Shown here piece after piece: positions 1 through 10,481 of a stretch of DNA of 38,545 bases. The notes under the pieces were generated by a model, which saw only the letters and a list, made by a program, of their open reading frames with translations, made no database searches and was not told the DNA's origin. The DNA is taken from the NCBI GenBank assembly GCA_903872425.1, contig CAIQKQ010000016.1, positions 1 to 38,545 of the forward strand, read 5' to 3'. The position numbers and the translations under genes are program-made. How positions within the stretch are numbered: position 1 is the stretch's first letter; each line of letters opens with the position of its first letter. This stretch comes from an uncultured Opitutia bacterium (lineage in GTDB: Bacteria; Verrucomicrobiota; Verrucomicrobiia; Opitutales; Opitutaceae).

Positions 1-2177
1 ACCTGCTCCCGTCCGACGACGAAGCCGCCGGCCGCGCGCTCGTCAACTCCTCCAGCCCCCGCTGCATCGAGATCTGGAACCACGTCTTTATCCAGTTTAA
101 CGCCAATGCCGACGGCACCTTCTCCCCGCTCGCCGCCAAGCACGTGGATACCGGTATGGGCTTCGAGCGCGTCGCTGGTATTTATGCGACGACCAAAGGT
201 TTCAAGGACTTCTCGGCCGAGCCATCGAACTACAACGCCGACGTCTTCGCCCCACTCTTCCGAAAAATCGCCGAACTTTCGGGTAAGACATACAAGAGCA
301 CTGTCCCGACCAAACGTGAAGGCCTCAGCGAGCAGGAGAATCTCGATATTGCCTTCCGTGTCCTCGCAGACCACGCCCGCTGCGTCAGCTGCGCCATCGC
401 CGATGGCATCCTGCCTGGCAACGAAGGTCGCAACTACGTCATCCGCCGCATCCTCCGCCGGGGAATTCTCTACGGCACTAAGATCGGGCTGAAGGTCGGC
501 GATTTCTCGCAACTCGTCGCACCTGTCGTAGAGTCGCTCGGTGATGTGTTTTCTGAGCTGAAGCAGCAACGGGAAATCATCAGCCGTGTGATCCGGGCGG
601 AGGAGGAGTCCTTTGGTCGCACCCTCGACCGCGGCCTTGAAGTATTCAAGCGCGCCCTTGATGGGACGAAGCACCATGAGCGCGTCGTCAGAAACACAGT
701 CGAAAAAGATCAAAATCCTCACGTTCCGATCTTTCTTCCCTTTCCGGCGAAGGACACTTTCGAGCTTTACGATACATATGGCTTCCCTCTGGACATGACC
801 CAGCTCCTAGCAGCTGAACACGGTTACGCGGTCAATGTAGATGGGTTCAATGAACTAATGGAGCAGCAACGGCAACGCGGTCGTGCCGCCCAGAAAAAAG
901 AGATCATCGTCGCCGCCACCGAAGGCGAGGCCACCAACCTTCAGCCCACGAAATTTCTCGGCTACACGCAAACCCACGCTCACGCACATCTCGAAGAAGT
1001 CATCCACGCTGACAAGGACACGTTCTTAGTCTTCGACCAGACACCCTTCTACGCTGAGATGGGCGGCCAAGCCGGCGACGCCGGCACCGCGCTCATTGCC
1101 GGCCAACTCGTTCACTTCTCCGACTGCGTGAAAGACAAAGCCGGTCGCCACCTACACCGAATAGCCACGGAAAATCCAAAATCCGAAATCCAAAATCCAA
1201 ATTTCGCGGCCGGAGCCAAAGCCGAGCTGGCGGTGGATGCTATGCGTCGACGGGCCATTTCCCGCCACCACTCTGCCACTCACCTACTCCACTGGGCTTT
1301 ACGCAAAGTCCTCGGCACCCACGTCCGGCAAGCCGGCACGCACAAGACACCTGATCGCCTGCGCTTCGACTTCTCCCATTTCGAGGCTGTCACGCATGCG
1401 CAGCTCTTAGAGATCGAGCAGCTCGTTAACGGCCACGTCATTGATAATGCCAAGGTCGAGACCTACGAGACCGAGTTCGATAAAAAGCCCGAAGGCACCC
1501 TGGCGTTCTTCGGTGACAAATACGGCAAATACGTCCGCGTGGTGGACATCGGCGGTTACAGCCGCGAGCTCTGCGGTGGCACTCACGTCAGCACTACCGG
1601 CGAGATCGGCCCCATCAAGATTGTGGCCGAGATGGCCATCGCTGCCGGCACGCGCCGTATCGAGGCCGTGGCCGGGCAACCGGCGCTCGACTTCATCACC
1701 CACCGCGAAGCCGCCCTCGCCGCCATTAACGCCAGACTCAACGCCGGTCCGCACGACGTCGCCCAAAAACTCGAAGCCCTCCTCGCCACACAAAAGGAGA
1801 CCGAAAAACAGTTGCGCGCTTTCCAACAAAAGGCCCTCGCCGCCCTCGCCGACGAACTCGCGGCCGCGGCCACCGTGCGCGACGGCCTCAGGTTTGTCTC
1901 CGCCGTTGTCCCCGCCGACTCAACCGAGTCGCTCCGCACCCTCGGTGCGCAAGTCCTCGCCAAGCTCGGCGAAGGTGTCGTGCAACTCGGCGCCGTGTTC
2001 AACGACAAGCCCAGCCTCGTCGCCTACTGCTCCCCTGCCGCGATCAAGGCCGGCCACCAAGCCGGCAAAATCGTGCAAACGCTGAGCGCCGCCATCGGTG
2101 GCAAAGGCGGTGGCAAGCCCGACTTCGCGATGGGCGGCGGTAAGGACGCTACCAAGCTCGCCGAGGCGTTGAAGTAG
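1..2177 (+). CDS. alaS: Alanyl-tRNA synthetase, 5' end outside window
   Basis: Charges tRNA-Ala and hydrolyses mischarged Ser/Gly-tRNA-Ala in the cytoplasm. The reading frame is open from base 3 with no start, so about 724 codons are visible and, against a usual length near 880, roughly the first 150-200 residues are missing. Visible parts in order: catalytic motif 3 (DTGMGFERV, bases 144-170); the linker ending in YDTYGFPLD; the editing-domain zinc ligands HHSATH (about 1264-1281) and CGGTHV (about 1572-1589); and the C-Ala domain with its Gly-rich end (GGGKPDFAMGGG). Two stretches look longer than usual: one before the YDTYGFPLD motif (about 660-760), and one at 1165-1205 made of a heptamer repeat. 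The gene ends in TAG, so TAG is a working stop codon here. Confidence 0.97.
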   Translation, partial: LLPSDDEAAGRALVNSSSPRCIEIWNHVFIQFNANADGTFSPLAAKHVDTGMGFERVAGIYATTKGFKDFSAEPSNYNADVFAPLFRKIAELSGKTYKSTVPTKREGLSEQENLDIAFRVLADHARCVSCAIADGILPGNEGRNYVIRRILRRGILYGTKIGLKVGDFSQLVAPVVESLGDVFSELKQQREIISRVIRAEEESFGRTLDRGLEVFKRALDGTKHHERVVRNTVEKDQNPHVPIFLPFPAKDTFELYDTYGFPLDMTQLLAAEHGYAVNVDGFNELMEQQRQRGRAAQKKEIIVAATEGEATNLQPTKFLGYTQTHAHAHLEEVIHADKDTFLVFDQTPFYAEMGGQAGDAGTALIAGQLVHFSDCVKDKAGRHLHRIATENPKSEIQNPNFAAGAKAELAVDAMRRRAISRHHSATHLLHWALRKVLGTHVRQAGTHKTPDRLRFDFSHFEAVTHAQLLEIEQLVNGHVIDNAKVETYETEFDKKPEGTLAFFGDKYGKYVRVVDIGGYSRELCGGTHVSTTGEIGPIKIVAEMAIAAGTRRIEAVAGQPALDFITHREAALAAINARLNAGPHDVAQKLEALLATQKETEKQLRAFQQKALAALADELAAAATVRDGLRFVSAVVPADSTESLRTLGAQVLAKLGEGVVQLGAVFNDKPSLVAYCSPAAIKAGHQAGKIVQTLSAAIGGKGGGKPDFAMGGGKDATKLAEALK
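1171..1198 (+). repeat. Four-unit heptamer repeat inside alaS
   Basis: Four perfect-length 7-base units of the form RAAATCC (AAAATCC, AAAATCC, GAAATCC, AAAATCC) lie in frame inside alaS, encoding an Asn/Pro/Lys/Ser-rich peptide (ENPKSEIQNPN) between the beta-barrel part and the editing domain. The composition is A-rich against a GC-rich gene. I recall very similar peptides (NPKSEIRNPKSEI) scattered through proteins of Planctomycetes and Verrucomicrobia, which suggests an invasive low-complexity repeat. The frame is kept across it. Confidence 0.7.
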
Positions 2178-2284
2178 GGACGGTTTTGGTACGGACGGTT
2201 ATAGTTGGGACGGCTCTTCGAGCCGTCCGCGTCTGCAGTTGGACCACACGAAAAGGGGCGGACGCCTCGGAGAGCGACCCTACC
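2174..2284 (+). repeat. REP/BIME-like two-hairpin intergenic element, copy A
   Basis: Directly after the alaS stop lies a perfect 9-bp hairpin (arms GGACGGCTC at 2208-2216 and GAGCCGTCC at 2220-2228, loop TTC). About 27 bases later comes an imperfect second hairpin (GACGCCTC / GAGCG, about 2260-2276) ending in CCCTACC. The same order of parts recurs inverted at 34782-34858, so this is a dispersed element rather than a chance palindrome. There is no T-tract, so it is not a standard intrinsic terminator, although it could affect the alaS 3' end. No transposase is nearby. Confidence 0.65.
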
Positions 2285-2361
2285 TATTGGTCCTGACGAC
2301 ACCAACTCCGACTTGACCCTTGGCGAAATTTTGCCTGCGTTTACGCGAGCCAATTTTCCGC

Positions 2362-2613
2362 ATGGACGCCCTTCCCTCCATCATTGACGACATCGCGAAC
2401 CGCGCGGACGACTTTCTTGTCGAAAAATCCGACCGTAAAGAAGCCCGCGCTACGATCGCAGGACTGCTCGCGAGCGAGTACCCGGAGGTCGCACCCAAGG
2501 ATTATGCAGCCGTGGTCAAAGCGGTCATGGCGATACTTGAGAAAGAGGATTTTTTTGGCACTGAATTCGCCGGCGACTCTTGGCACGACTCAGACGACGA
2601 CAGCGAAGAGTGA
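2362..2613 (+). CDS. Small acidic protein of unknown function
   Basis: An 83-residue protein that I do not recognise. It is predicted to be mostly helical, with a central stretch (YPEVAPKDYAAVVKAVMAIL) and a strongly acidic tail (DSDDDSEE); it has no signal peptide or membrane segment. I chose ATG 2362 because the longer frame would run into non-coding-looking sequence after the repeat element. No Shine-Dalgarno is visible. It converges with the MFS gene 51 bases downstream. The GC-rich third positions and charged composition support a real gene, but function is unknown. Confidence 0.6.
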   Translation: MDALPSIIDDIANRADDFLVEKSDRKEARATIAGLLASEYPEVAPKDYAAVVKAVMAILEKEDFFGTEFAGDSWHDSDDDSEE

Positions 2614-2664
2614 AGGAATTCGAGAGAAAGTTCTCTGCCGTAGGGCGTCTTTAAGACAGCCTCT

Positions 2665-3918
2665 TCACGTATTGACGCGCTCCTCGCGTTGCGTCCGTAC
2701 CGCAAGCCAGAGCCACAGCACAGCGCTAACTGCCAGCGCCGCGGGCAGAATCAGCATGGCCTTTTTCAGACCGCCCAAGTTGTCTGACAACAGGCCGACG
2801 ATGTTGAACGAGGGGAGGTCGCCAAAGGCATGGATCAAGAAAATCGAGGCCGCCATGGCGCTGGCGCGCATCGCCACCGGCACGGACTCCAGGATGAGGG
2901 TGTTAACTGGGCCGGTGGAGAGAAACAGAAAAAACATCGTCGCCGCCAGCGCGGCCTTGGCCAAGGTGAGGTCGTCAAGCAGGAACGCTGCGAAAGCGGT
3001 TGGGACGGCTGCCAGCGCACTTAGAGCCAGCACCCAGGCGTAGCCGGCCGGGTGCCGCGCACGCCACCATGTCGCTACGAATCCGCCCGCCAACGTAGCT
3101 GTCAAACCGGTGAGCACCAGCGCCACGCCAAAAAAATCATCCGCCGCCTTAAGCTGCATTCCATGCGCCTCGTAAAGAAACTTGGCCGACCAAAAGGCGA
3201 AGCCGCCCATTGCGAACGTCTGCGCCACATAACCCGCTACCACGAGCCGGTAAGTGGGATACTGGTAGAGCCGCAAGTAAGCGCGGAAACCTTGCGTTTC
3301 AGCGTCTACCTTCGGCGTGGCAGCTGGGCTGGCCGGCTCGCTCGCGCCACGCGCGGGCTCATGTAGCAGCAGCACGCCCAGCGCCAAGAGCAACCCAGGG
3401 GCACCTGCAAAATAAAATGCCGCTCGCCAGCCCCACGACTCTTCTACCCGCCCGCCGATGATCTGACCCAGCGCCGCGCCCACCGGGATGGCGATGTAAA
3501 AAATCGCGAGTGCATTGTTGCGCCGTGCCGGTGAGTAGAGATCGGCGATCCAGCCAGGGCTGAGCGTGGCATAGCTCGCCTCGCCAAACCCGACGAGCAC
3601 CCGGAACGCGATTAGCGACCAAAAACCCGTGGCCATGCCAGAAAAAATTGTGCCAAGGCTCCATACTGCGACTCCACCGGCGATCAGCCACTTACGCGCC
3701 ATACGATCGCCCAAGTAGCCAAAAAACGGTGAGGTCACAAAATAGCCTAGCATAAAGGCCGTGGCCAAAGAGCCGACCCGATTGTCGGTGAGATGAAATT
3801 CTCCTTGGATCCTTGGCACCACCGCCGACAGCACCTGCCGATCGAGGTAGTTGAACAGGTTCAGCCCAGTGAGCGCCAGCAACGTGGGCCAGAGAAGGGA
3901 GGGCTTCGTTTCAGTCAC
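2665..3918 (-). CDS. MFS transporter, spinster-like
   Basis: A 417-residue inner-membrane protein with about 12 hydrophobic segments. The first helix carries NYLDRQVLSAVVP, typical of the spinster-like branch of the major facilitator superfamily. The loop between helices 2 and 3 has GYLGDRMARKW, the family A motif (G-x-x-x-D-R-x-x-R). Helices 4-5 carry GFGEASYATLSPGWIADL. Substrate cannot be read from sequence; spinster homologues have been linked to lipids, sugars or organic acids. The start is uncertain: GTG 3918 puts the first helix near the N-terminus, while a TTG at 3954 adds 12 residues. It stands alone between two unrelated genes. Confidence 0.85.
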   Translation of the reverse strand: MTETKPSLLWPTLLALTGLNLFNYLDRQVLSAVVPRIQGEFHLTDNRVGSLATAFMLGYFVTSPFFGYLGDRMARKWLIAGGVAVWSLGTIFSGMATGFWSLIAFRVLVGFGEASYATLSPGWIADLYSPARRNNALAIFYIAIPVGAALGQIIGGRVEESWGWRAAFYFAGAPGLLLALGVLLLHEPARGASEPASPAATPKVDAETQGFRAYLRLYQYPTYRLVVAGYVAQTFAMGGFAFWSAKFLYEAHGMQLKAADDFFGVALVLTGLTATLAGGFVATWWRARHPAGYAWVLALSALAAVPTAFAAFLLDDLTLAKAALAATMFFLFLSTGPVNTLILESVPVAMRASAMAASIFLIHAFGDLPSFNIVGLLSDNLGGLKKAMLILPAALAVSAVLWLWLAVRTQREERVNT

Positions 3919-4033
3919 CCTGGAAGCGTACGCACGGGACACCGACGAGAGCAAATGATTTTGTTCACGCGTGGCCCTTAGTGAGAAAACGGCAATCTCA
4001 TCTTAATCATATCAACGCAATTTTGCAGCAGCC

Positions 4034-6049
<2,016 letters not shown>

Positions 6050-6161
6050 GCGGAATCGTAAGGCTCGCGCAAACCCGCAGCGAGGCAAAGCAAAGTTTTC
6101 GAGCTTTGACAGTAGTGGGACATCCGCGCCACCCTGCCATTGCCCCACAAAACCCCACCCC

Positions 6162-7871
6162 ATGAACGCCCGTCTCACCCGCCGCTCGTTTATAAAAAAA
6201 TCCGCACTCGTCGCCGGCAGCGCGGCCGTCACACACCTACTTCCGTCCTGCCGCAGCGTGAATGCGTCTGCTCTCGTCACCGCGCCGTCTGGCCGCCGCA
6301 TCGCTGCCGGGCCATTTCAACCGACCTGGGAGTCGCTCGCATCGCAATACCAGTGCCCGGACTGGTTTCGCGACGCGAAGTTCGGCATCTGGGCACACTG
6401 GTCAGCGCAATGTGTGCCCGAGCAAGGCGACTGGTACGCACGCCAGATGTATCTCCAAAACGGCTCACAGTATAATTTTCACGTCAAGACCTACGGCCAC
6501 CCCTCCCAGTTTGGCTTTATGGAGATCGACAACCTCTGGAAAGCCGAGCGGTGGGAGCCGGAGAAGCTCATGGCGCTATACAAACGCGCTGGCGCGAAAT
6601 ATTTCTTCGCCCTCGCCAACCATCACGACAATTTTGACAACTATGACTCGCGTTACCACGCATGGAACTCGGTTAACGTCGGCCCGAAACGGGACCTGAT
6701 CGGCGGCTGGGCAAAGGCCGCGCGGGCTGAAGGCCTGCGCTTCGGCGTGAGTAACCACTCGGCCCACGCTTGGCATTGGTTCCAGACCGCCTACGGCTAC
6801 GACCCCGAGGGCCCAAACGTCGGCAAACGCTACGATGCCTTTACCCTCACCAAAGCTGACGGCAAGGGCAAGTGGTGGGACGGGCTCGACCCTCAGGAGC
6901 TCTATGGTGGCGGTCGGAATATGGTCATGCCCGATGGCATTACCACGGTTTCCGCCATGAACTCGTGGCACTCGGCCAACACCGGCAAATGGAACGAAAG
7001 CATCCCGACGCAAAACCCCGGCTTCGCGGAGAAATGGTTTTTGCGCTGCCAAGACCTCATGGACCGCTACCAGCCCGACGTCGTGTATTTCGACAACAGT
7101 AGCCTGCCATTCGAGCAAATTGGGCTGGATGTCGCCGCACATTATTACAACGCCAGTCTCGCCCGTAGCGGTGGCGCGGTCGAGGTCGTGCTCAACGCCA
7201 AGAAAATGACCGATGCGCACCGGCCCGCCCTCGTCGAGGACATCGAGCGCGGTGTCGCTACGGAAATTCGGTCTGCGCCGTGGCAAACCGACACTTGCAT
7301 CGGCCAATGGCACTACCAGCGCAGCCTCTTTGACCGCCATGGTTACAAAACTGCCGCGCAAGTGATCCAGATGCTCGTGGACATCGTCAGCAAAAACGGA
7401 AATCTCATGCTCAGTGTGCCCGTGCGGGGTGACGGTACAATTGATAGCGACGAGGTCGCTGTCGTCGAAGGCATCGCGGCATGGACATCCGCCAACGGCG
7501 AAGGCATCTTCGCCTCCCGCCCGTGGAAAATATACGGCGAAGGACCGTCCACCACCAACATCCAACGCGGCCAGTTCGGCGGCGGGCGCGACGTGCGGCC
7601 TTACGTGGCTGGCGACGTGCGTTTCACCCAAAAGGGAGATGTACTCTACGCCTTTCTGCTCGCCCCGCCCGATGGCAACACTGCCATCATTCGCAGCCTC
7701 GCCAGCAGCTCGCCGCAGCTCGGTGGTCGCAAGGTCGCCGATGTGTCGCTGCTCGGCCACGGCCCGCTGCGCTGGTTGCAAGATTCGGACGGACTCCGTG
7801 TCACGCTGCCTGATAATCTCAGCGCCAGCCCCGCACACACGTTAAAAATCAGCGGCGTTGCGGGCAGTTGA
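6162..7871 (+). CDS. GH29 alpha-L-fucosidase, Tat-exported lipoprotein
   Basis: A 569-residue exported glycoside hydrolase predicted to remove terminal alpha-L-fucose from glycans. The N-terminus has a twin-arginine motif (TRRSFIKKS), a hydrophobic stretch and a lipobox-like LLPSC with Cys30, suggesting Tat export and lipidation. The GH29 catalytic domain begins at WFRDAKFGIWAHW (about 68-80), followed by YARQMY and FALANHHDNFDNYDS. Asp311 in VVYFDNS aligns with the family nucleophile region (usually WFDG). The C-terminal 120 residues form a beta-rich accessory domain. A perfect -35-like TTGACA lies at 6106-6111 in the divergent gap, without a clear -10. No other polysaccharide genes adjoin it, so the substrate source is unknown. 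Confidence 0.9.
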   Translation: MNARLTRRSFIKKSALVAGSAAVTHLLPSCRSVNASALVTAPSGRRIAAGPFQPTWESLASQYQCPDWFRDAKFGIWAHWSAQCVPEQGDWYARQMYLQNGSQYNFHVKTYGHPSQFGFMEIDNLWKAERWEPEKLMALYKRAGAKYFFALANHHDNFDNYDSRYHAWNSVNVGPKRDLIGGWAKAARAEGLRFGVSNHSAHAWHWFQTAYGYDPEGPNVGKRYDAFTLTKADGKGKWWDGLDPQELYGGGRNMVMPDGITTVSAMNSWHSANTGKWNESIPTQNPGFAEKWFLRCQDLMDRYQPDVVYFDNSSLPFEQIGLDVAAHYYNASLARSGGAVEVVLNAKKMTDAHRPALVEDIERGVATEIRSAPWQTDTCIGQWHYQRSLFDRHGYKTAAQVIQMLVDIVSKNGNLMLSVPVRGDGTIDSDEVAVVEGIAAWTSANGEGIFASRPWKIYGEGPSTTNIQRGQFGGGRDVRPYVAGDVRFTQKGDVLYAFLLAPPDGNTAIIRSLASSSPQLGGRKVADVSLLGHGPLRWLQDSDGLRVTLPDNLSASPAHTLKISGVAGS

Positions 7872-7906
7872 ACCACGTGCAACAATCAGTCGGCGAAAAT
7901 GGAAGG

Positions 7907-7943
7907 CTCGTGCACCGGTGGCACGAGGCGGGAGAATATTTTT
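7907..7943 (+). terminator. Possible intrinsic terminator after the fucosidase gene
   Basis: A perfect 7-bp stem (CTCGTGC 7907-7913 / GCACGAG 7921-7927, 7-base loop) lies 35 bases past the fucosidase stop and is followed 11 bases later by a short T-run (7939-7943). The gap between stem and T-run weakens the call. Confidence 0.35.
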
Positions 7944-8020
7944 CACTTTCGACCTAAGAATTTAGATGCTCGCCCGTAGAGCCTCTTGAATCCATCCTGC
8001 GTCCTCCTCGACTTCGTCAT

Positions 8021-9556
8021 ATGAACACCTCCCTTCGCCTTGCCCTCGCCACTCTCCTGCCCGCCGTCCTCGTGGCCCAGCCCGCGCTCACGATTTACAA
8101 CCAAGACTTCGCTGTTGTGCGCGAACAGCTCGCCCTGGAGCTGAAGGCCGGCGTGAACTCCATCCCGTTCAACGGTGTCACCGCCCAGGTCGAGGCCGAC
8201 TCCGTCGTGCTGCGCGACCCCGCCGGCAAGGTGCCGCTTCACATTCTCGAGCAAAGCTACCGCGCCGATGCTGTCTCCGTCGGCCTGCTGCTTCAACTCA
8301 ACGAAGGCCAAACCATTACCTTTCTCGTACGGGACAAAGACGCGAAAGAGTTTCCTGTGCAGGGCAAAATTATCCGCAGCGGTTACTCCCCCGGTGGCGG
8401 CAATGAATCCCCCATCATCGAAGTGGACGGCAAACTCCGCTTCTCGCTGCCAGGCGAGCCGATCTTTCCCGCGCTCGCCAGCGACACCGTGCTTAAGCCC
8501 ACCCTCACCTGGCAGCTCGCGGCGGACGCCCCCGTAAAGCTCAACGCCGAGCTGAGCTATGTTACCGGCGGGCTGACGTGGCAGGCCGCCTACAATTTCG
8601 TGGCACCGGAGAAGGGTGGCACGATGGACATCACCGGATGGATAACGATGCAGAACAACTCCGGCGCGCGTTTCGACAACGCCACCGTGAAGCTCATGGC
8701 GGGGAACGTGAACAAGATTGAGCCACAGTTGCGTCAAAAATTTATGCGAGCTGAAGCCGCCTCTTTTCCTGGAATGGCCGACATGGCCGCCGTCACCGAA
8801 AAAGCCTTTGACGAGTTCCACCTCTACTCGCTCGCCCACTCTGTCACACTGCGCGACCGTGAGACCAAGCAGATCGAGTTCATCCGCGCCACCGGCATAA
8901 AGTCGGAGACGTTTTACGTCTATGATGGCGTCGCCAAGGAGCAATACCGCGGCTGGGATCCGCAGTCGATCCGAAACAACCCCGACTACGGCACCCAATC
9001 TAGCAAAAAGGTCTGGGTGATGCGCGAGTTCAAGAACACCAAGGAGAACGGTCTCGGCCTGCCGCTCCCTAAGGGTCGCGTGCGCTTCTATCGACAGGAT
9101 GACGCCGATCAGCACCTCGAGTTCACTGGCGAGAATGAACTCGAGCACACACCGCAGGGCGAGACCGTGCGGCTCTATACCGGCGACGCTTTCGACCTCG
9201 TCGGCGAGCGCCGGCGCGTGAATTTTGCCACCGACAATCGCAATGAAGTAATCGACGAATCGTTTGAAATTAAGGTTCGCAACCGCAAACGTGAGCCCGT
9301 GGAAATCCGCGTAGTCGAGCACCTGCTCCGCTGGACCAACTGGGGTGTTAGCGAAAACACGGCCGAGTTCACCAAACCGGACGCGCAGACCATCGAGTTT
9401 CGCGTTAAACTCGCACCGGACGAGGAAAAGACGGTGGCCTACCGCGTGCGTTACGCTACGCAACCGCTGCCGCCCACCCGCGGTGGCTCGCGCCCAAGTG
9501 GTGTGGGGGCGGGACCAAATGACAACTCGGCAGTATCGGAGCTTGCGCCGCAGTAA
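8021..9556 (+). CDS. Secreted DUF4139-domain protein
   Basis: A 511-residue protein with a short signal peptide (MNTSLRLALATLLPAVLVAQ, cleavage near residue 20-22). The body matches the DUF4139 pattern: an N-terminal beta domain, then LSYVTGGLTWQAAYNF and NNSGARFDNATVKLMAGNVN in the middle, and a C-terminal beta-sandwich ending in a conserved-looking VAYRVRY strand. The molecular function of the family is not known; members are usually periplasmic or surface proteins. The ATG directly follows a pyrimidine-rich leader with no Shine-Dalgarno. A weak hairpin (9557-9564 / 9572-9579) and a T6 run (9592-9597) follow the stop. Confidence 0.85.
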   Translation: MNTSLRLALATLLPAVLVAQPALTIYNQDFAVVREQLALELKAGVNSIPFNGVTAQVEADSVVLRDPAGKVPLHILEQSYRADAVSVGLLLQLNEGQTITFLVRDKDAKEFPVQGKIIRSGYSPGGGNESPIIEVDGKLRFSLPGEPIFPALASDTVLKPTLTWQLAADAPVKLNAELSYVTGGLTWQAAYNFVAPEKGGTMDITGWITMQNNSGARFDNATVKLMAGNVNKIEPQLRQKFMRAEAASFPGMADMAAVTEKAFDEFHLYSLAHSVTLRDRETKQIEFIRATGIKSETFYVYDGVAKEQYRGWDPQSIRNNPDYGTQSSKKVWVMREFKNTKENGLGLPLPKGRVRFYRQDDADQHLEFTGENELEHTPQGETVRLYTGDAFDLVGERRRVNFATDNRNEVIDESFEIKVRNRKREPVEIRVVEHLLRWTNWGVSENTAEFTKPDAQTIEFRVKLAPDEEKTVAYRVRYATQPLPPTRGGSRPSGVGAGPNDNSAVSELAPQ

Positions 9557-9620
9557 GGCCGACCCGCGTGAGGTCAGCCGGGGGGCGAAGATTTTTTACC
9601 GCGGCACCTATTGTCCCGTC

Positions 9621-9648
9621 TTGACGCCGGCGCAAACCGCCCCACGCT
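9621..9648 (+). promoter_or_regulatory. Candidate promoter of tRNA-Gln
   Basis: TTGACG (9621-9626), a 16-base spacer and CACGCT (9643-9648) precede the tRNA by 11 bases. The same geometry appears before the tRNA-Gly gene (TTGACC-N16-GATGCT), which makes the weak -10 more credible. Confidence 0.45.
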
Positions 9649-9659
9649 GCCCGCTCCTT

Positions 9660-9733
9660 TGCCTGATGGTGTAATGGTAGCACAGGCGACTTTGACTCGC
9701 CTAGTCATGGTTCGAATCCATGTCGGGCAGCCA
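9660..9733 (+). tRNA. tRNA-Gln(TTG)
   Basis: The cloverleaf folds: acceptor stem TGCCTGA / TCGGGCA (one G-T pair), anticodon stem GGCGA / TCGCC, 7-base loop CTTTGAC with anticodon TTG at 9692-9694, T-arm CATGG / CCATG with loop TTCGAAT, discriminator G, and an encoded CCA (9731-9733). It starts with U1 as usual for glutamine tRNAs. Confidence 0.96.
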
Positions 9734-9809
9734 ATCCGCTCAGCCGGAAAATATTCTCCGGCGGCAGGGTTGCCTTTCGCCCCCAAGTGTGTCCGCTCTC
9801 GGCTACAGT

Positions 9810-10301
9810 ATGGCCCAGCCTGGATCCATCGTCGCCGTTTGCACGGCCAACATCTGCCGCAGCCCGATGGCTGCCGCCCTCCTGTCGCATGCGCTCGCGG
9901 CCCAGCCAGAGCCGCTCCGCTCGCTCCGGGTTGTCTCCGCCGGCGTGGCCGCGCGCTCAGGCGACCTTGTCTCGGCAAACTCCGTGGTCGCGCTCAAAAA
10001 AGTCGGCCTCGACATCGCCGGCCAGCGTAGCCAGCCGCTGACGGCTGAGCTGGTCAATGACGCGGTTGCCCTTGTCTGCATGACCGAGAGCCATCGGGCG
10101 CTGATCCATATGCTCTTCAACCCGCCGCCGCGGAATGTATTTTTGTTCCGCGAGTTCATGCCTGTACGGTCGGAGCGCGAGATTGCCGACCCGTTTGGCG
10201 GCCCACTTGACCGTTACGAAACCTGCCGTGACGAGCTGGTCGAAGCGTTGCCGTCGCTCGTGGCGTTTTTGAAGACCATCGCGGCCAAGCGGACAACCTG
10301 A
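9810..10301 (+). CDS. Low-molecular-weight protein tyrosine/arginine phosphatase
   Basis: A 163-residue cytoplasmic phosphatase. The P-loop CTANICRS (Cys11 nucleophile, Arg17) fits C-x5-R-S, and the general-acid Asp lies in DPFGG (about residue 129). The body resembles the protein-arginine phosphatase YwlE (VSAGV, PLTAEL, DPFGG, Y-x3-RDEL), and ywlE also sits near glyA in Bacillus. However, the P-loop position that is Thr11 in YwlE (CTGNTCRS) is Ile here, as in tyrosine phosphatases, so specificity is open. ATG 9810 is preferred; an in-frame GTG lies at 9789. glyA follows 180 bases later on the same strand. Confidence 0.88.
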   Translation: MAQPGSIVAVCTANICRSPMAAALLSHALAAQPEPLRSLRVVSAGVAARSGDLVSANSVVALKKVGLDIAGQRSQPLTAELVNDAVALVCMTESHRALIHMLFNPPPRNVFLFREFMPVRSEREIADPFGGPLDRYETCRDELVEALPSLVAFLKTIAAKRTT

Positions 10302-10481
10302 AGCAATTGGTGGCCCGCTCATGACGCCCATGGCGTGTCGCGACAGTGAGCTGGTGGCGGAGTTGGCGTGAGTACATACCGTTTTCAGATTGCGGCGCAC
10401 GGCGTTTCGGCTTCGCCTCGTATTTTATTTCAACACTTCGTCCTTCCTTCCCAACTTCCACCCTCAGCACTGCCCGTTCCC

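Noticed and set aside
6050-6301. N-terminal extension of the helicase to 6301
   Set aside because: It would overlap the divergent fucosidase gene start and signal region; family homology begins just after ATG 6049.
7943-9463. Long antisense open frame (506 codons) opposite the DUF4139 gene
   Set aside because: The plus strand encodes a complete protein with signal peptide and recognised domain; the antisense frame reflects GC-rich codon structure. The same holds for 5012-6061 and 6576-7838.
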